Shown here piece after piece: positions 34,890-45,776 of a stretch of 64,000 nt of DNA. Location of the stretch: the NCBI RefSeq assembly GCF_014836595.1, contig NZ_JACSQO010000002.1, positions 62,001-126,000 on the forward strand, written 5' to 3'. Within the stretch, counting starts at the first letter, position 1. The number at the start of each line of letters is the position of its first letter. Under the pieces are notes generated by a model. The model was not told where the DNA came from, did no database searches, and saw nothing but the letters and a program-made list of their open reading frames with translations. The translations under genes and the position numbers were made by a program. This DNA comes from Psychrobacillus faecigallinarum. GTDB taxonomy: Bacteria; Bacillota; Bacilli; Bacillales_A; Planococcaceae.

Positions 34890-37805
34890 TTACGGAGTAG
34901 ACTCTTCTGGTGTAGTTGGCTCTACAGGAGGAGTGATAATTACATCACTTCCGCCACCATTACCATCACCAGGGGCAGGCTGCTCAGGCTCTTCTCCCAC
35001 TGGCTCCTCGGGAGGAAGAACTGGGATTACTGGATCTGGCGCATTCAAAGTAGTTATATTAGAAGCACCAGACTGTAGACCAGTGATATCTACTGTTACT
35101 ACCACATATTGTCCAGGAGAAGTAATTTGATGACTATAGTTTTCCGCCTCGAGCTTAGTCGTTATAAGAACTCTGTTTCCATTCACCACTTGATATACAC
35201 GATAACCAACTACATCATTAGAAGCTGATTTCGTCCAAGTCATTGTGTTTCCTGAAAGAGAGGTGACAACTGGAGCTGGTGGAGCACCGTCTGCCTCAAA
35301 TACTTTTTCTGATACGACATTGCTAGCAAATGATGAGTCGTTCGGGAATAGCTTACTAGCGTCCCCACCAAAGCGACCAAGCATTCGTTTTATAAAGCTC
35401 TCGCTTACTCCATGTCCACCTGCAACAACAAATTCACTTGGAGTAGAGTCCAATGAACGGTACTTACTTCCGTTGATGACTACGTAAGACGATGATACTA
35501 AACTATCATCAGCCTGAGTAGGCAACATCACCTTTGCATTAAATAAGTCAGATTTCACAAGACCTGCTTGTTCACATGCAGTAGAAGGTGCTAGACCAGA
35601 AATACCACAGAATGACCTAGATACCACTCCATCAGGTGCTTTGAAAGCGTTTGGTGCATCCACAAGCTCGGGGTTGATATCGTACATTGCATTCATCATA
35701 TTGGACCAAAGTGTATTAATACGAACGCTTGGGTGTCCATAACGGTTGTTCATATGGAATAGCGTAAGTTTTTGCTCGTCATAACCTAGCCAGACACCTA
35801 AGGAAACATTAGGGTTATAGCCTATTAGCCACGAATCACTGTGTCCTTGTGTTGTACCAGTTTTTGCTCCAAAATCTGATTGGAATTTTAGACGAGAATT
35901 TGCTAATTTAGCTGTACCTTGTGTCATAACATCTCTTAAAATATCAGTCATAATGTAAGCTGTCTGTGGACTAAAAACATCGACAGGCTCTACTTTGTGC
36001 TGGTAAATAAGATTCCCTTCAACATCTTCTATCTTTTCAATCATATATGCATCAATGAACTGACCATTATTAGCAAAAGTTCCATATGCATTTGTAGTTT
36101 CTTCTATAGAAGCTCCTTTTTTCATACCACCAATAGAAAGTGCAAGGTTAGCATATTCATCTTCTTCAATGCTTTTGAAGCCCATTTTCATCATGAAATC
36201 AGTTGGCTTTTTATCCTTTATTTGATCGTAAAGTCTAATGGTCGATAAGTTTTGGGAGGTAGTAACTGCTTGTCGAGCTGAAATAATTCCTAACTCCTGA
36301 GCAGTTGTATAGTTAGTTGGTGCCCATTTGTTTCCGTTATCATTAATATTAAATTTAACATCTGCAAGGGGGCTTCCGGCTCCGATAACACCGTATTCAA
36401 GAGCAGGTGCATATACTACCAATGGTTTAATAGTAGAACCCATTGAGCGCACAGCCTGAGTAGCATGATTATATTGCTCTACATTATAATCACGTCCACC
36501 TAGGAAGGAAAGAATCCGACCGGTTCCGTTTTCAATCAGCATACTGCCGACTTGGACAGGAAAATCTTTTGTAACTGTTTCTCCAGTAGTAGGGTCCTTC
36601 ACACTAATATTAGTATAAGTATGACCATAGGATTCAAATTCGTCCCTTACTTGAAGCATTTTCTCATACATATCTTTGTTGATAGTAGTATGAATACGAT
36701 AGCCACCAGTGCTTGCAGCACGTTGAGCCATAATATTGTACTTCTCGATTAGAGGATCACCGTTTTCCAAGGCCTCTAAATCGACTCCATCCTTTTCAGC
36801 TAGCTGAACGCTTAAAATATCTCGTACTCTCTTTTCAATCTCAAAGGTTAACCAAGGATATTTTTCTTCTGGAAGAGCTTCCTTACTTCTAAAATCTTTT
36901 GTAATATCATAGTTAACAGAAGCTTCATATTCAGCTTCAGTTATGTAACCTGTTTCTTTCATACGATATAAAACAACCTTCATACGGTCAATTCCATGCT
37001 GTAACGATTCTCCTTCTTTTAAAACACCACCATTACTAAAAGGCGTATATTTGAATGGGGCTTGGGGAATCCCAGCAATGTATGCAGCTTGAGGAAGTGT
37101 AAGGTCTTTCGCCTTCACATTAAAAATTCCCTGTGCGGCAGTTTCAATACCAGCGATATTACGACCGTTAGCGTTTCTTCCATAAGGGATGATATTTAGA
37201 TAGGCTTCTAATATTTCATCCTTAGACATAAATTCCTCTAATCGCATGGCTAAGAGAATTTCTTTTGCTTTTCTTTCATAAGAAACTTCATTTGTTAAAA
37301 TTTGATTTTTAATCAGCTGTTGAGTAAGTGTTGAACCACCTGTTTGCGTATCTGAGTTTGTCATGTCTTGTAATAGACCACGGATGATTGCTTTAGGAAC
37401 TATTCCATTATGAACTTTAAAATATTCATCCTCTGTAGCTAGGACAGCATCAATGACATATGGGGAGACATTCGATAATTTTGTTTCAGTTCTTTCTAAA
37501 TCTGTTCTAAGTTTCCCTAAGTAGACATCTCCAGCGAAGTATATTTCTGAGGTTTCTTCATAATTAAACACAGCAGCTCGCATTTTTTCTTTTTCTCGTA
37601 AAGGTTCATCCTTTATTAAAGAAGTAAAATAACCTGCACCAACAGAAGCGGCAAATATTCCAAGTGTTAGACCAACTACTAAAAATATTAAGCATAAGTT
37701 CCACACTACACTTGAAGATATACGCAATCTTCTTGCCCATTTGGTTGATTGCCAGGCATCTACTTTCTCTTTATATAAGTGGAATTTCTCCATCCATTTA
37801 TTCAT
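34890..37805 (-). CDS. class A penicillin-binding protein (PBP1A family)
   Basis: 971 residues. A cytoplasmic N-terminus and one anchor helix (about 39-62) precede a GT51 transglycosylase (about 95-260: ATEDEYFKVHNG, GGSTLTQQLIKN, RKAKEILLAMRLE) and a transpeptidase with SMGSTIKP (catalytic Ser), TTSQNLS and GAKTGTTQ motifs. A C-terminal fibronectin-III-like domain (VTSLSGNTMTWTKSASNDVV) and a Pro/Glu/Gly-rich tail end the protein. It polymerises and crosslinks peptidoglycan. I start at ATG 37805 after GGAGGT (37817-37822); a TTG at 37823 overlaps that site. It is divergent from tyrS. Confidence 0.93.
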   Translation of the reverse strand: MNKWMEKFHLYKEKVDAWQSTKWARRLRISSSVVWNLCLIFLVVGLTLGIFAASVGAGYFTSLIKDEPLREKEKMRAAVFNYEETSEIYFAGDVYLGKLRTDLERTETKLSNVSPYVIDAVLATEDEYFKVHNGIVPKAIIRGLLQDMTNSDTQTGGSTLTQQLIKNQILTNEVSYERKAKEILLAMRLEEFMSKDEILEAYLNIIPYGRNANGRNIAGIETAAQGIFNVKAKDLTLPQAAYIAGIPQAPFKYTPFSNGGVLKEGESLQHGIDRMKVVLYRMKETGYITEAEYEASVNYDITKDFRSKEALPEEKYPWLTFEIEKRVRDILSVQLAEKDGVDLEALENGDPLIEKYNIMAQRAASTGGYRIHTTINKDMYEKMLQVRDEFESYGHTYTNISVKDPTTGETVTKDFPVQVGSMLIENGTGRILSFLGGRDYNVEQYNHATQAVRSMGSTIKPLVVYAPALEYGVIGAGSPLADVKFNINDNGNKWAPTNYTTAQELGIISARQAVTTSQNLSTIRLYDQIKDKKPTDFMMKMGFKSIEEDEYANLALSIGGMKKGASIEETTNAYGTFANNGQFIDAYMIEKIEDVEGNLIYQHKVEPVDVFSPQTAYIMTDILRDVMTQGTAKLANSRLKFQSDFGAKTGTTQGHSDSWLIGYNPNVSLGVWLGYDEQKLTLFHMNNRYGHPSVRINTLWSNMMNAMYDINPELVDAPNAFKAPDGVVSRSFCGISGLAPSTACEQAGLVKSDLFNAKVMLPTQADDSLVSSSYVVINGSKYRSLDSTPSEFVVAGGHGVSESFIKRMLGRFGGDASKLFPNDSSFASNVVSEKVFEADGAPPAPVVTSLSGNTMTWTKSASNDVVGYRVYQVVNGNRVLITTKLEAENYSHQITSPGQYVVVTVDITGLQSGASNITTLNAPDPVIPVLPPEEPVGEEPEQPAPGDGNGGGSDVIITPPVEPTTPEESTP

Positions 37806-37867
37806 TAATTTCTCGACCTCCAAATCAACAATATTATATCATAGTCCTATATTATAGACGATAGTTA

Positions 37868-37895
37868 TTGACATACGATTCAAATTAGGTAAAAT
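37868..37895 (+). promoter_or_regulatory. promoter of the tyrS T-box transcript
   Basis: TTGACA (37868-37873) and TAAAAT (37890-37895) with a 16-base spacer, placed just before the leader. Confidence 0.7.
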
Positions 37896-37899
37896 AGGT

Positions 37900-38126
37900 A
37901 TAACATTTAACGAAGAAAAGTCCGAAGTAGTGCTTATACATACTGTTTAGAGAGCTAACGGTTGGTGAAAGTTAGTCGGTGGTTAAGATGCGAATTACAG
38001 GCTTGGAGTTATACGTCGTCACAACGTTACATGTGAAAAAGCGGAAGGATTGTTCCTTCAAGCTGGGTGGTACCGCGCTAACTAATAAGCGTCCCTGCAT
38101 GATTTTTATCATGCAGGGACTTTTTG
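37900..38126 (+). ncRNA. T-box leader of tyrS (specifier UAC)
   Basis: AGTA at 37926-37929, specifier loop GAAT-TAC-A with TAC (Tyr) at 37996-37998, T-box GGGTGGTACCGCG at 38065-38077, and a terminator GTCCCTGCATGA/TCATGCAGGGAC followed by T5 (38091-38126). Uncharged tRNA-Tyr should prevent termination. Confidence 0.95.
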
Positions 38127-38141
38127 TTTTTTGGCAATTAA

Positions 38142-39446
<1,305 letters not shown>

Positions 39447-39454
39447 TATTTAAG

Positions 39455-39488
39455 TTGCTTCTCATACTAATGGGAAGCAATTTTTTTT
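39455..39488 (+). terminator. terminator after tyrS
   Basis: TTGCTTCTCAT pairs with ATGGGAAGCAA, then eight T. Confidence 0.85.
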
Positions 39489-39757
39489 GTTAAAAAGTAG
39501 CCTTTTATACGATTTTTATTCAACTTTTTTAAAAACATGCCAAATATTTATGTTATATAGAAAAAGTTTCATGCTTTTCATTAAAAAGGTTAAATTTTGA
39601 ACGTTTTAAAAAGTTTATATAAATAGTGGACAAAATAGGTGAAAATAAGTAACTATATAGTATAGAATAAGATTTAGGAACACTTCACCTAAAATAATTA
39701 AAATAAATTCTTATTATTTTTGAATATATTAGCTTTTAAAAAAGGGGGTTAGTAAAC
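39489..39757. other. spacer before DUF3006 gene
   Basis: Very AT-rich. No gene or structured RNA recognised. Confidence 0.35.
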
Positions 39758-40006
39758 ATGGAAGCGAAAAAATATATACTAAATCATTTCGATGATTTTT
39801 TTGTTATTCTTTTTGGGAAAAATGATAAAGCTGATAAGCTAGTTATTTTAAAAGAGAAGTTTACAATCGACGCAAAAGAAGGAGATCTTTTAGAGATTTC
39901 TATTAACGAAGATAAGACAGGATATGATTTTAAAATTATTCATGAGGAAGCCGATGATAAAAGACAAAGATTATTGGACTTAATCGAGAATATGGAAAAG
40001 AACTAA
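39758..40006 (+). CDS. DUF3006-like small protein
   Basis: 82 residues. It begins KKYILNHFDDFFVILFG and has the DAKEGDLLEISINED beta-hairpin typical of DUF3006 (small beta-barrel proteins of unknown function in Firmicutes). A charged C-terminal helix follows. The ribosome site is AAAGGGGG. A clean terminator follows, so it is a single-gene unit. Confidence 0.72.
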   Translation: MEAKKYILNHFDDFFVILFGKNDKADKLVILKEKFTIDAKEGDLLEISINEDKTGYDFKIIHEEADDKRQRLLDLIENMEKN

Positions 40007-40045
40007 AAACCTTGAAGCTGATTTAGCTTCAAGGTTTTCTTTTTG
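40005..40045 (+). terminator. terminator after DUF3006 gene
   Basis: AAAACCTTGAAGCT pairs with AGCTTCAAGGTTTT around GATTT, with CTTTTT after it. Confidence 0.85.
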
Positions 40046-40176
40046 AAAATAATCTTTGGGGAAATAGATGAAAATAGTAATTTAGTTTGTTAATGGGAAA
40101 TTATTAATTATTAAAGGAAAATCTGGAAAGACATCGAATAGTAAATACATAATATATAAAGGTAGGAGGACACATA

Positions 40177-40554
40177 TTGGGAACATCGTTATTAAATGGA
40201 GTAGAGGGAATTTTTATTCCTGTGAAGAATCCAGCTGTTTCAGCACAATGGTATGAAACCGTTCTAGGATTTAAGTTAAATTATATTGAAGAAGAAGCAG
40301 CTGTCATGAAAATATCGAATAATTCACCGACTGTCGTTTGTTTAGTTAAAGTAGAAAATTATACGCCTATGAAATTTCCTTCCAATAATTTTGGAGTGGG
40401 GAAATATGTTAACTTTATACCAAAAAATATTGAGAAACTTTACGATGAGCTAAAAAACAAAGGAATTGCAGTAAAACCCCTTGGAGGTGATGAGGAAAAG
40501 AAATACTTTACGTTTTTTGATCCGGATGGTAATCCACTTGGTGCTTGTCAGTAA
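40177..40554 (+). CDS. VOC family protein
   Basis: 125 residues. GIFIPVKNPAVSAQWYETVLGFKL opens the fold and YFTFFDPDGNPLGACQ closes it; the usual terminal Glu metal ligand is replaced (LGACQ). The start is TTG 40177 with AGGAGG eight bases upstream. It ends 17 bases before the hydrolase gene and probably shares a transcript. The substrate is unknown. Confidence 0.83.
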   Translation: MGTSLLNGVEGIFIPVKNPAVSAQWYETVLGFKLNYIEEEAAVMKISNNSPTVVCLVKVENYTPMKFPSNNFGVGKYVNFIPKNIEKLYDELKNKGIAVKPLGGDEEKKYFTFFDPDGNPLGACQ

Positions 40555-40571
40555 AAGAGGAGGACAATTAA

Positions 40572-41387
40572 ATGTATACAACTGTAAATGATGTAGAAGT
40601 TTACTATGAAATATACGGAGAAGGCACTCCTATTTTAATGCTTCATGGATTTTCACCAGATATGGAGCTGATGAAGGGTTGCATGGAGCCGTTTTTTCAA
40701 AAAACTAGAAGATCTTATAAAAGAATATACATAGATTTACCAGGGATGGGAAAATCAAAACAATTTGCTCATCTAAATAATACAGATGATTTAATGGAAG
40801 TAGTTATTGGTTTTATAGAGAAGGAAATGCAAAATGAGCCATTTTTAATTGCAGGGGAGTCATACGGTGGCTATTTAGCTCGTGGAGTTATTGCCAAAAA
40901 TAGGTTTCCTATTCTAGGTGCTTTCTTTATTTGTCCTGTTATTAATACAAACCATGATCAAAGGACACTTCCTGTTAAAAATATAGCAGAAAGAGACGAA
41001 TGTTTCTTTAAAAAATTGTCTAGTAATATACAAAAAGAGTTCGAGAATAACTGTGTAGTATTAAACGAACTAACATTTAATCGATGGACTGAAGAGGTTG
41101 TTGCAGGAATGAAGCGAGGGGATGTAGCGTTTTTACAGAAAATCGCCGGTAACTATGCCTTTAGTAATTGGTTTGAAGAGCCACAATTTAATAATCCTGC
41201 TGTGTTTTTACTTGGAAGGCAGGATGACGTGGTAGGTTATCAGGATGCACTAGACTTAAAAGAAAATTTTCCTAGCGCATCCTTTGCAATTTTAAGTGGG
41301 GCTGGTCATAATTTACAAATTGAAAGGCCTGTTCTATTTAATGCTTATTTAACCGATTGGTTGAATCGTTGTGAACAAAATAAATGA
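40572..41387 (+). CDS. alpha/beta hydrolase
   Basis: 271 residues. The oxyanion region is MLHGFSPDME, the nucleophile elbow is GESYGG, an acidic residue lies in GRQDDVVGY, and the catalytic His is in GAGHNLQIERP. It looks like a small cytoplasmic esterase/hydrolase of the YcdJ/peptidase S33-like set. The ribosome site is AGAGGAGGA. It is probably co-transcribed with the VOC gene and the next small ORF. Confidence 0.87.
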   Translation: MYTTVNDVEVYYEIYGEGTPILMLHGFSPDMELMKGCMEPFFQKTRRSYKRIYIDLPGMGKSKQFAHLNNTDDLMEVVIGFIEKEMQNEPFLIAGESYGGYLARGVIAKNRFPILGAFFICPVINTNHDQRTLPVKNIAERDECFFKKLSSNIQKEFENNCVVLNELTFNRWTEEVVAGMKRGDVAFLQKIAGNYAFSNWFEEPQFNNPAVFLLGRQDDVVGYQDALDLKENFPSASFAILSGAGHNLQIERPVLFNAYLTDWLNRCEQNK

Positions 41388-41432
41388 TCTTTTGTTACAT
41401 AAGTACGCTACAGAAAGATGTGACTGACTTAT

Positions 41433-41741
41433 ATGCATGAATTATTAAAAGGTTTTATAGATGACCCATGGTGGTTAATGCCAAAAAGTATGTCGGAAAA
41501 TTTAAATAAGGAGTTAACAAAAGAACTTTCGCCAAGCCACCAACTCTATGGAAAATTTGCTGTAGCAGTAGCTCGAAGAACCGATAATGATGATGTGATA
41601 TTTTGGATAGATGAGCTAAATAAGTATGCGGTAATTCATTTAACGTATTCAAAAGAAACTTCAAGTGAATTCCCAATTACTACACTATACACGTTGAGTG
41701 AGCTGGAAAAACACTGTAGAAATATATCGTCCATTTATTAA
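41433..41741 (+). CDS. conserved small protein, unknown
   Basis: 102 residues. ELSPSHQLYGKFAVAVARR, DDVIFWIDELNKYAVIHLTY and PITTLYTLSELEKHC resemble a small conserved group of uncharacterised proteins whose members pair a PSHPLYG motif with a VHLTWS-like strand. No signal peptide or membrane segment. The ribosome site is poor. Confidence 0.65.
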   Translation: MHELLKGFIDDPWWLMPKSMSENLNKELTKELSPSHQLYGKFAVAVARRTDNDDVIFWIDELNKYAVIHLTYSKETSSEFPITTLYTLSELEKHCRNISSIY

Positions 41742-41837
41742 AGAAAGGGCAACTTTATATTGTGAGCTATTATATATTGCTCTTTTTTATAACTTAACTA
41801 AAGAGGTTACAGCAAATTAAGGAGTTTAAGTTTAAGA

Positions 41838-42431
41838 ATGAATAATGAATTTAATATACAAAAGCAGTTTTATAGGATCTATAAAGGATATATTACTGTA
41901 TCTGAATTTGAAGAATGGCTTTATAAAACAAAAGAAATAGAAAGTATTTATGGCTCTAATTTTTACTTTGATTTACTTGATTTGAATTATAGAAAGAAAT
42001 ACATAAAAAATGAATTAATGAATCTTATCGAGACGAAAATTCCGTTTTATGCATTTGAACAGGAACGAATCATGTCACTCTTGGAAAGCATAATAAAAGA
42101 AAAGAATGACTTAGTAGATATTTTAGAACAATTATATGAGGATTATTGTAGTGGATACACATTTCTACGATATTTAGGTCTTACCTATATTACTGGAATT
42201 GATGCCATTCCCAAGGTAGAACATAAAGATGAATGGGATAAAAATGAATTTGACCGTAAAAGAGAACTACTTAATAGTATTAAGCCCAAGGTTATTAATG
42301 AAGCTATGCGTTTATTATCTTTTTTTCAAAAAGGTTTGATAAAGATAACGGAGGAAAATGATTATAGCGATTATCGAAGGGAGGAAGATCGAATAGAGCT
42401 TAATAATATTGAAGGGATGTTTAAAGAATAA
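41838..42431 (+). CDS. uncharacterised soluble helical protein
   Basis: 197 residues. The EFEEWLYKTKEIESIYGSNF start and FDLLDLNYRKKYIKNEL stretch recall small cytoplasmic proteins that often sit beside toxin genes as immunity proteins, but no toxin gene is adjacent here. Acidic, no membrane segment. The function is unknown and the immunity idea is weak. Confidence 0.6.
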   Translation: MNNEFNIQKQFYRIYKGYITVSEFEEWLYKTKEIESIYGSNFYFDLLDLNYRKKYIKNELMNLIETKIPFYAFEQERIMSLLESIIKEKNDLVDILEQLYEDYCSGYTFLRYLGLTYITGIDAIPKVEHKDEWDKNEFDRKRELLNSIKPKVINEAMRLLSFFQKGLIKITEENDYSDYRREEDRIELNNIEGMFKE

Positions 42432-42488
42432 ATTTAGGACACTAGGACACTAACACAAGAATAGCTACTAAAGTGGTAAAGCTTTGTA

Positions 42489-42525
42489 AAAAAAACTAGA
42501 CAACCAAGATTGTCTAGTTTTTTAC
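42489..42525. terminator. bidirectional terminator
   Basis: AAAAAACTAGACAA and TTGTCTAGTTTTTT form a strong stem around CCAAGA between convergent genes. Confidence 0.85.
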
Positions 42526-42537
42526 ATTTATATTCTT

Positions 42538-43512
42538 TTATTTATTAAAAATCTCTTCGACTTCATCTAACATAATATTAGCTGCTAAAACTCCACCTGC
42601 TGTATTCCAAATAGCATCACTTACTTCATGAACATTTCCGCTTTTAACAGCATTTAAATTTTTCCAAAGGGGATCGTTCGTCCATTCCTTTGCGGTATCT
42701 AGGGCAGCTTTATCACCTTGTGGTGCATATGTGAAGTAGAATAATACGTCCCCATCCATTTTAGGAATAACTTCTTTGCCTACTTCTATAGCTAAATTCC
42801 CAAGCTTGTTATCAGCAGTAAAAAGTTCGGTTTGCTGGGAAGCACGTTTAAATCCTAAATCTTCAAAAATTACGCCGGAGAAAGAATCAGTATAATAAAT
42901 TCTAGATTGGCCAGCCATGAAGCGTACAATAGAAATTTCTTGATCAGTTTTATCCCCAAGACTCTGTTTTACTTCATCTAGATGTGCGTCAAATTGACTT
43001 AATACTTCATTTCCTTTTTCTTCAAGGTTTAACGCTTTAGCATATAATTTAAAGTTTTCTTTCCAATCGCCTCGTAATGTATCAGAAAATACAGTTGGGG
43101 CAATTGCACTTAGTTGATCGTATACAGCTTCTTGACGAACTTTGGTACCTATAATTAAATCAGGTTTTAATGCTGCTATCTTTTCTAAATTTACCTCTTG
43201 CTCTACTCCTACAACTTCTACGTCTTTCATCTCGTCACTGATGTGGTCGTACCAAGGATCTCCAAGCCAAGATTGAACAGCGCCAACTGGTTTCACTCCT
43301 AAAGAGAGCAGGGCTTCTGTGCCTTCGTTAGTAAGAATTACAATCTTTTCAGGTGTTTTTTTGAGTGTAGTACTACCCATTGCATGTTCTACTGTGTAGC
43401 TAGTGTCGTCTTGTTTTTCACCTGTTGTAGTATCTTCTTTTTGTCCACAAGCTGCTAATAGCAATAAAGAAAATATAGAAATAATAGCGAAAAAAGGTTT
43501 TATTTTATTCAA
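42538..43512 (-). CDS. yfiY: iron(III)-siderophore ABC transporter, substrate-binding lipoprotein (YfiY-like)
   Basis: 324 residues. Lipobox LLAACGQKE precedes a FecB/FhuD-type domain with PEKIVILTNEGTEALLSLGVKPVGAV and LKPDLIIGTKVRQEAVYDQL. The family binds ferric siderophores; B. subtilis YfiY handles schizokinen/arthrobactin. It is transcribed away from the permease genes across a gap with two Fur boxes. Confidence 0.88.
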   Translation of the reverse strand: MNKIKPFFAIISIFSLLLLAACGQKEDTTTGEKQDDTSYTVEHAMGSTTLKKTPEKIVILTNEGTEALLSLGVKPVGAVQSWLGDPWYDHISDEMKDVEVVGVEQEVNLEKIAALKPDLIIGTKVRQEAVYDQLSAIAPTVFSDTLRGDWKENFKLYAKALNLEEKGNEVLSQFDAHLDEVKQSLGDKTDQEISIVRFMAGQSRIYYTDSFSGVIFEDLGFKRASQQTELFTADNKLGNLAIEVGKEVIPKMDGDVLFYFTYAPQGDKAALDTAKEWTNDPLWKNLNAVKSGNVHEVSDAIWNTAGGVLAANIMLDEVEEIFNK

Positions 43513-43536
43513 TTAGCTTACCTCCTAAAGTTAAAT

Positions 43537-43555
43537 ATTAATGATAATCATTTTC
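43537..43555. promoter_or_regulatory. Fur box 1
   Basis: ATTAATGATAATCATTTTC matches 16 of 19 bases of the GATAATGATAATCATTATC consensus. It lies upstream of the minus-strand lipoprotein gene. Confidence 0.8.
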
Positions 43556-43599
43556 AATACAAACCTTATAATAGTTCTCTTGTAAACTTATGTCAATAT

Positions 43600-43618
43600 G
43601 AAAATGAAAATGATTCTC
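43600..43618. promoter_or_regulatory. Fur box 2
   Basis: GAAAATGAAAATGATTCTC matches 15 of 19 bases of the Fur consensus. It lies upstream of the plus-strand permease genes. Confidence 0.75.
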
Positions 43619-43699
43619 AAACTCATTGACACTCTATATAACATGCAATAGACTAGAGGTAAATAGTGTAAATTTACGGATAATAGAAAGGTTACTTTT

Positions 43700-44704
43700 A
43701 TGTTATTAAAAACGAACGGACAAAGACTAGTGGGACTAATTATTGTCATTTCTATACTAGTCTTCTTAATGTGTGCAAGTGTTATTTATGGATATACACA
43801 GACATCTTGGAAAATGGTGCTAGATGCTTTTCAAAATAATAATGGTTCAAACGAACATATTGTAATTGAAACAGTTAGACTCCCAAGAGCTCTAATCGCT
43901 GCAGCTGTTGGAAGTAGCTTAGCTATTTCTGGCGTTTTAATGCAAACTCTAACGAAAAATCCGCTTGCATCGCCTGGGATTTTTGGCATTAACGCTGGAG
44001 CAGGGTTTGCAGTAGTTTTAGCAGTAACTCTTTTCTCAGTAACTAATCTTCAAGCATTCGCTTGGATTTCTTTTTCAGGAGCTGCTGTGGCAGCAATTGC
44101 AGTATATACAATCGGTTCTGCAGGAAGAGAAGGACTTACACCAATGAAGTTAACTTTAGCTGGAGCAGCTATGTCAGCTATGTTTGCTTCTTTTACCCAA
44201 GGATTTCTTGTCATTAATGAGGCTGCTTTTGAGCAGGTGTTATTTTGGTTAGCTGGATCAGTTGAAGGTAGAAAGATGGAAATTTTATTAAATGTTTTTC
44301 CATATTTACTGTTAGGTTGGATAGGATCTTTTATTATAGCTTCTAAAATGAATGTTTTATCTATGGGAGAAGATGTTGCCAAAGGTCTAGGAGTAAACAC
44401 TGGATTTTTAAAAATAATAGTTGCTATTATCGTTATACTCTTAGCTGGAGGATCTGTAGCTATCGCTGGACCAATTGGCTTTATTGGAATTGTTATTCCC
44501 CATCTAACTAGATATATCGTTGGTATCGATCATCGTTGGCTTATACCTTTTTCAGGTCTTCTAGGAGGAATTTTGTTGTTGGTTGCAGATATATTCGCCA
44601 GATATATCATCATGCCTCAAGAAGTTCCAGTAGGAGTTATGACTGCTATCATAGGGACTCCATTCTTCATTTACATTGCAAGAAAGGGGTTTAATGCACG
44701 ATGA
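43700..44704 (+). CDS. yfiZ: iron-siderophore ABC transporter permease (YfiZ-like)
   Basis: 334 residues, FecCD/BtuC fold with about ten helices. RLPRALIAAAVGSSLAISGVL and LTKNPLASPGIFGINAGAGF are the family blocks, with GPIGFIGIVIPHLTRYIVG as the ATPase-coupling segment. It overlaps the next permease by ATGA (44701). It is under Fur-box control together with the divergent lipoprotein gene. Confidence 0.9.
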   Translation: MLLKTNGQRLVGLIIVISILVFLMCASVIYGYTQTSWKMVLDAFQNNNGSNEHIVIETVRLPRALIAAAVGSSLAISGVLMQTLTKNPLASPGIFGINAGAGFAVVLAVTLFSVTNLQAFAWISFSGAAVAAIAVYTIGSAGREGLTPMKLTLAGAAMSAMFASFTQGFLVINEAAFEQVLFWLAGSVEGRKMEILLNVFPYLLLGWIGSFIIASKMNVLSMGEDVAKGLGVNTGFLKIIVAIIVILLAGGSVAIAGPIGFIGIVIPHLTRYIVGIDHRWLIPFSGLLGGILLLVADIFARYIIMPQEVPVGVMTAIIGTPFFIYIARKGFNAR

Positions 44705-45756
44705 ATCAATATAAAAATTTTAGAGTGTTTAAAGGAAAAGTATCCTTTCTATTAGATAAAAAAGCTATATTCATATTAATGAGTCTCCTAGTAATTACAG
44801 GAATTGTTTTTATCGTAAGCACAGGTTTAGGTGATATGAAATTAAGCCCCTTAACCGTTCTGAGTGTTTTTTTTGGTGGTGGAAGCGATTTGGAACAACT
44901 TGTAGTTCAATCCTTTCGTTTGCCTAGAATTATTGTCGCATTAATGGTGGGGATTGCTTTAGCGGTAGCTGGTGGCATCCTTCAAGGGATGATTCGAAAT
45001 CCTTTGGCATCGCCTGATATTTTAGGGATAACAGGCGGTGCATCTGTGGCCGTTGTTAGTTTTTTAACTTTATTCAGTGATACAAATAATTCTCTGACAG
45101 TAAGTATTAAATGGTTACCTCTCGCAGCGTTTGTTGGCGCAGTGGTCATTGCACTACTTGTATATTTTCTTGCGTGGAAAAATGGCGTATCACCTATAAG
45201 AATAGTACTTATCGGTATAGGGATATCTGCGCTCATGCAAGCATTAACTACATTGATGATGATTATGGGACCGATTTATAGAGCAAGTCAGGCGAATATA
45301 TGGATAACTGGCACAGTTTATGGTTCTAGTTGGAATAATGTTGCTATATTAGTTCCATGGACGATTATTTTTATAGCTATTGCTTTTTTTATGGTTAAAA
45401 ATATAAATATTTTAGAGCTTGGAGATGACATAGCTACTGGAATAGGAGGACGCATTCAACGCCACCGTTTCGTTCTATTATTAATAAGTACTGCTCTTGT
45501 AGGAGGGGCTGTAGCTTTTGCAGGTGGTATTGGGTTCGTCGGTTTGATGGCTCCACATATGGCAAGAAGGCTAGTAGGCTCTTCATTTGGAGCACTTTTA
45601 CCTGTATCTGCATTAATCGGTGGAATCCTAGTCATGCTGGCTGATCTAATTGGAAGAACGATGTTTTCTCCCTTGGAAATTCCTGCAGGTGTATTTACGG
45701 CAGGAATAGGAGCACCTTATTTTATTTACTTATTGTTTAAAACTAGGAATGCTTAA
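44701..45756 (+). CDS. yfhA: iron-siderophore ABC transporter permease (YfhA-like)
   Basis: 351 residues, the second FecCD subunit of a heterodimeric permease. It has RLPRIIVALMVGIALAVAGG, IRNPLASPDILGITGGASV and GGIGFVGLMAPHMARRLVG. The four-base overlap with yfiZ indicates coupling. Confidence 0.9.
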   Translation: MNQYKNFRVFKGKVSFLLDKKAIFILMSLLVITGIVFIVSTGLGDMKLSPLTVLSVFFGGGSDLEQLVVQSFRLPRIIVALMVGIALAVAGGILQGMIRNPLASPDILGITGGASVAVVSFLTLFSDTNNSLTVSIKWLPLAAFVGAVVIALLVYFLAWKNGVSPIRIVLIGIGISALMQALTTLMMIMGPIYRASQANIWITGTVYGSSWNNVAILVPWTIIFIAIAFFMVKNINILELGDDIATGIGGRIQRHRFVLLLISTALVGGAVAFAGGIGFVGLMAPHMARRLVGSSFGALLPVSALIGGILVMLADLIGRTMFSPLEIPAGVFTAGIGAPYFIYLLFKTRNA

Positions 45757-45776
45757 ATGTGAAGGAGTGTATTGAA

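Noticed and set aside
41838-42431. A toxin/immunity pair
   Set aside because: No polymorphic toxin, secretion signal or toxin-like ORF lies next to the 197-residue gene, so only the weak resemblance remains.
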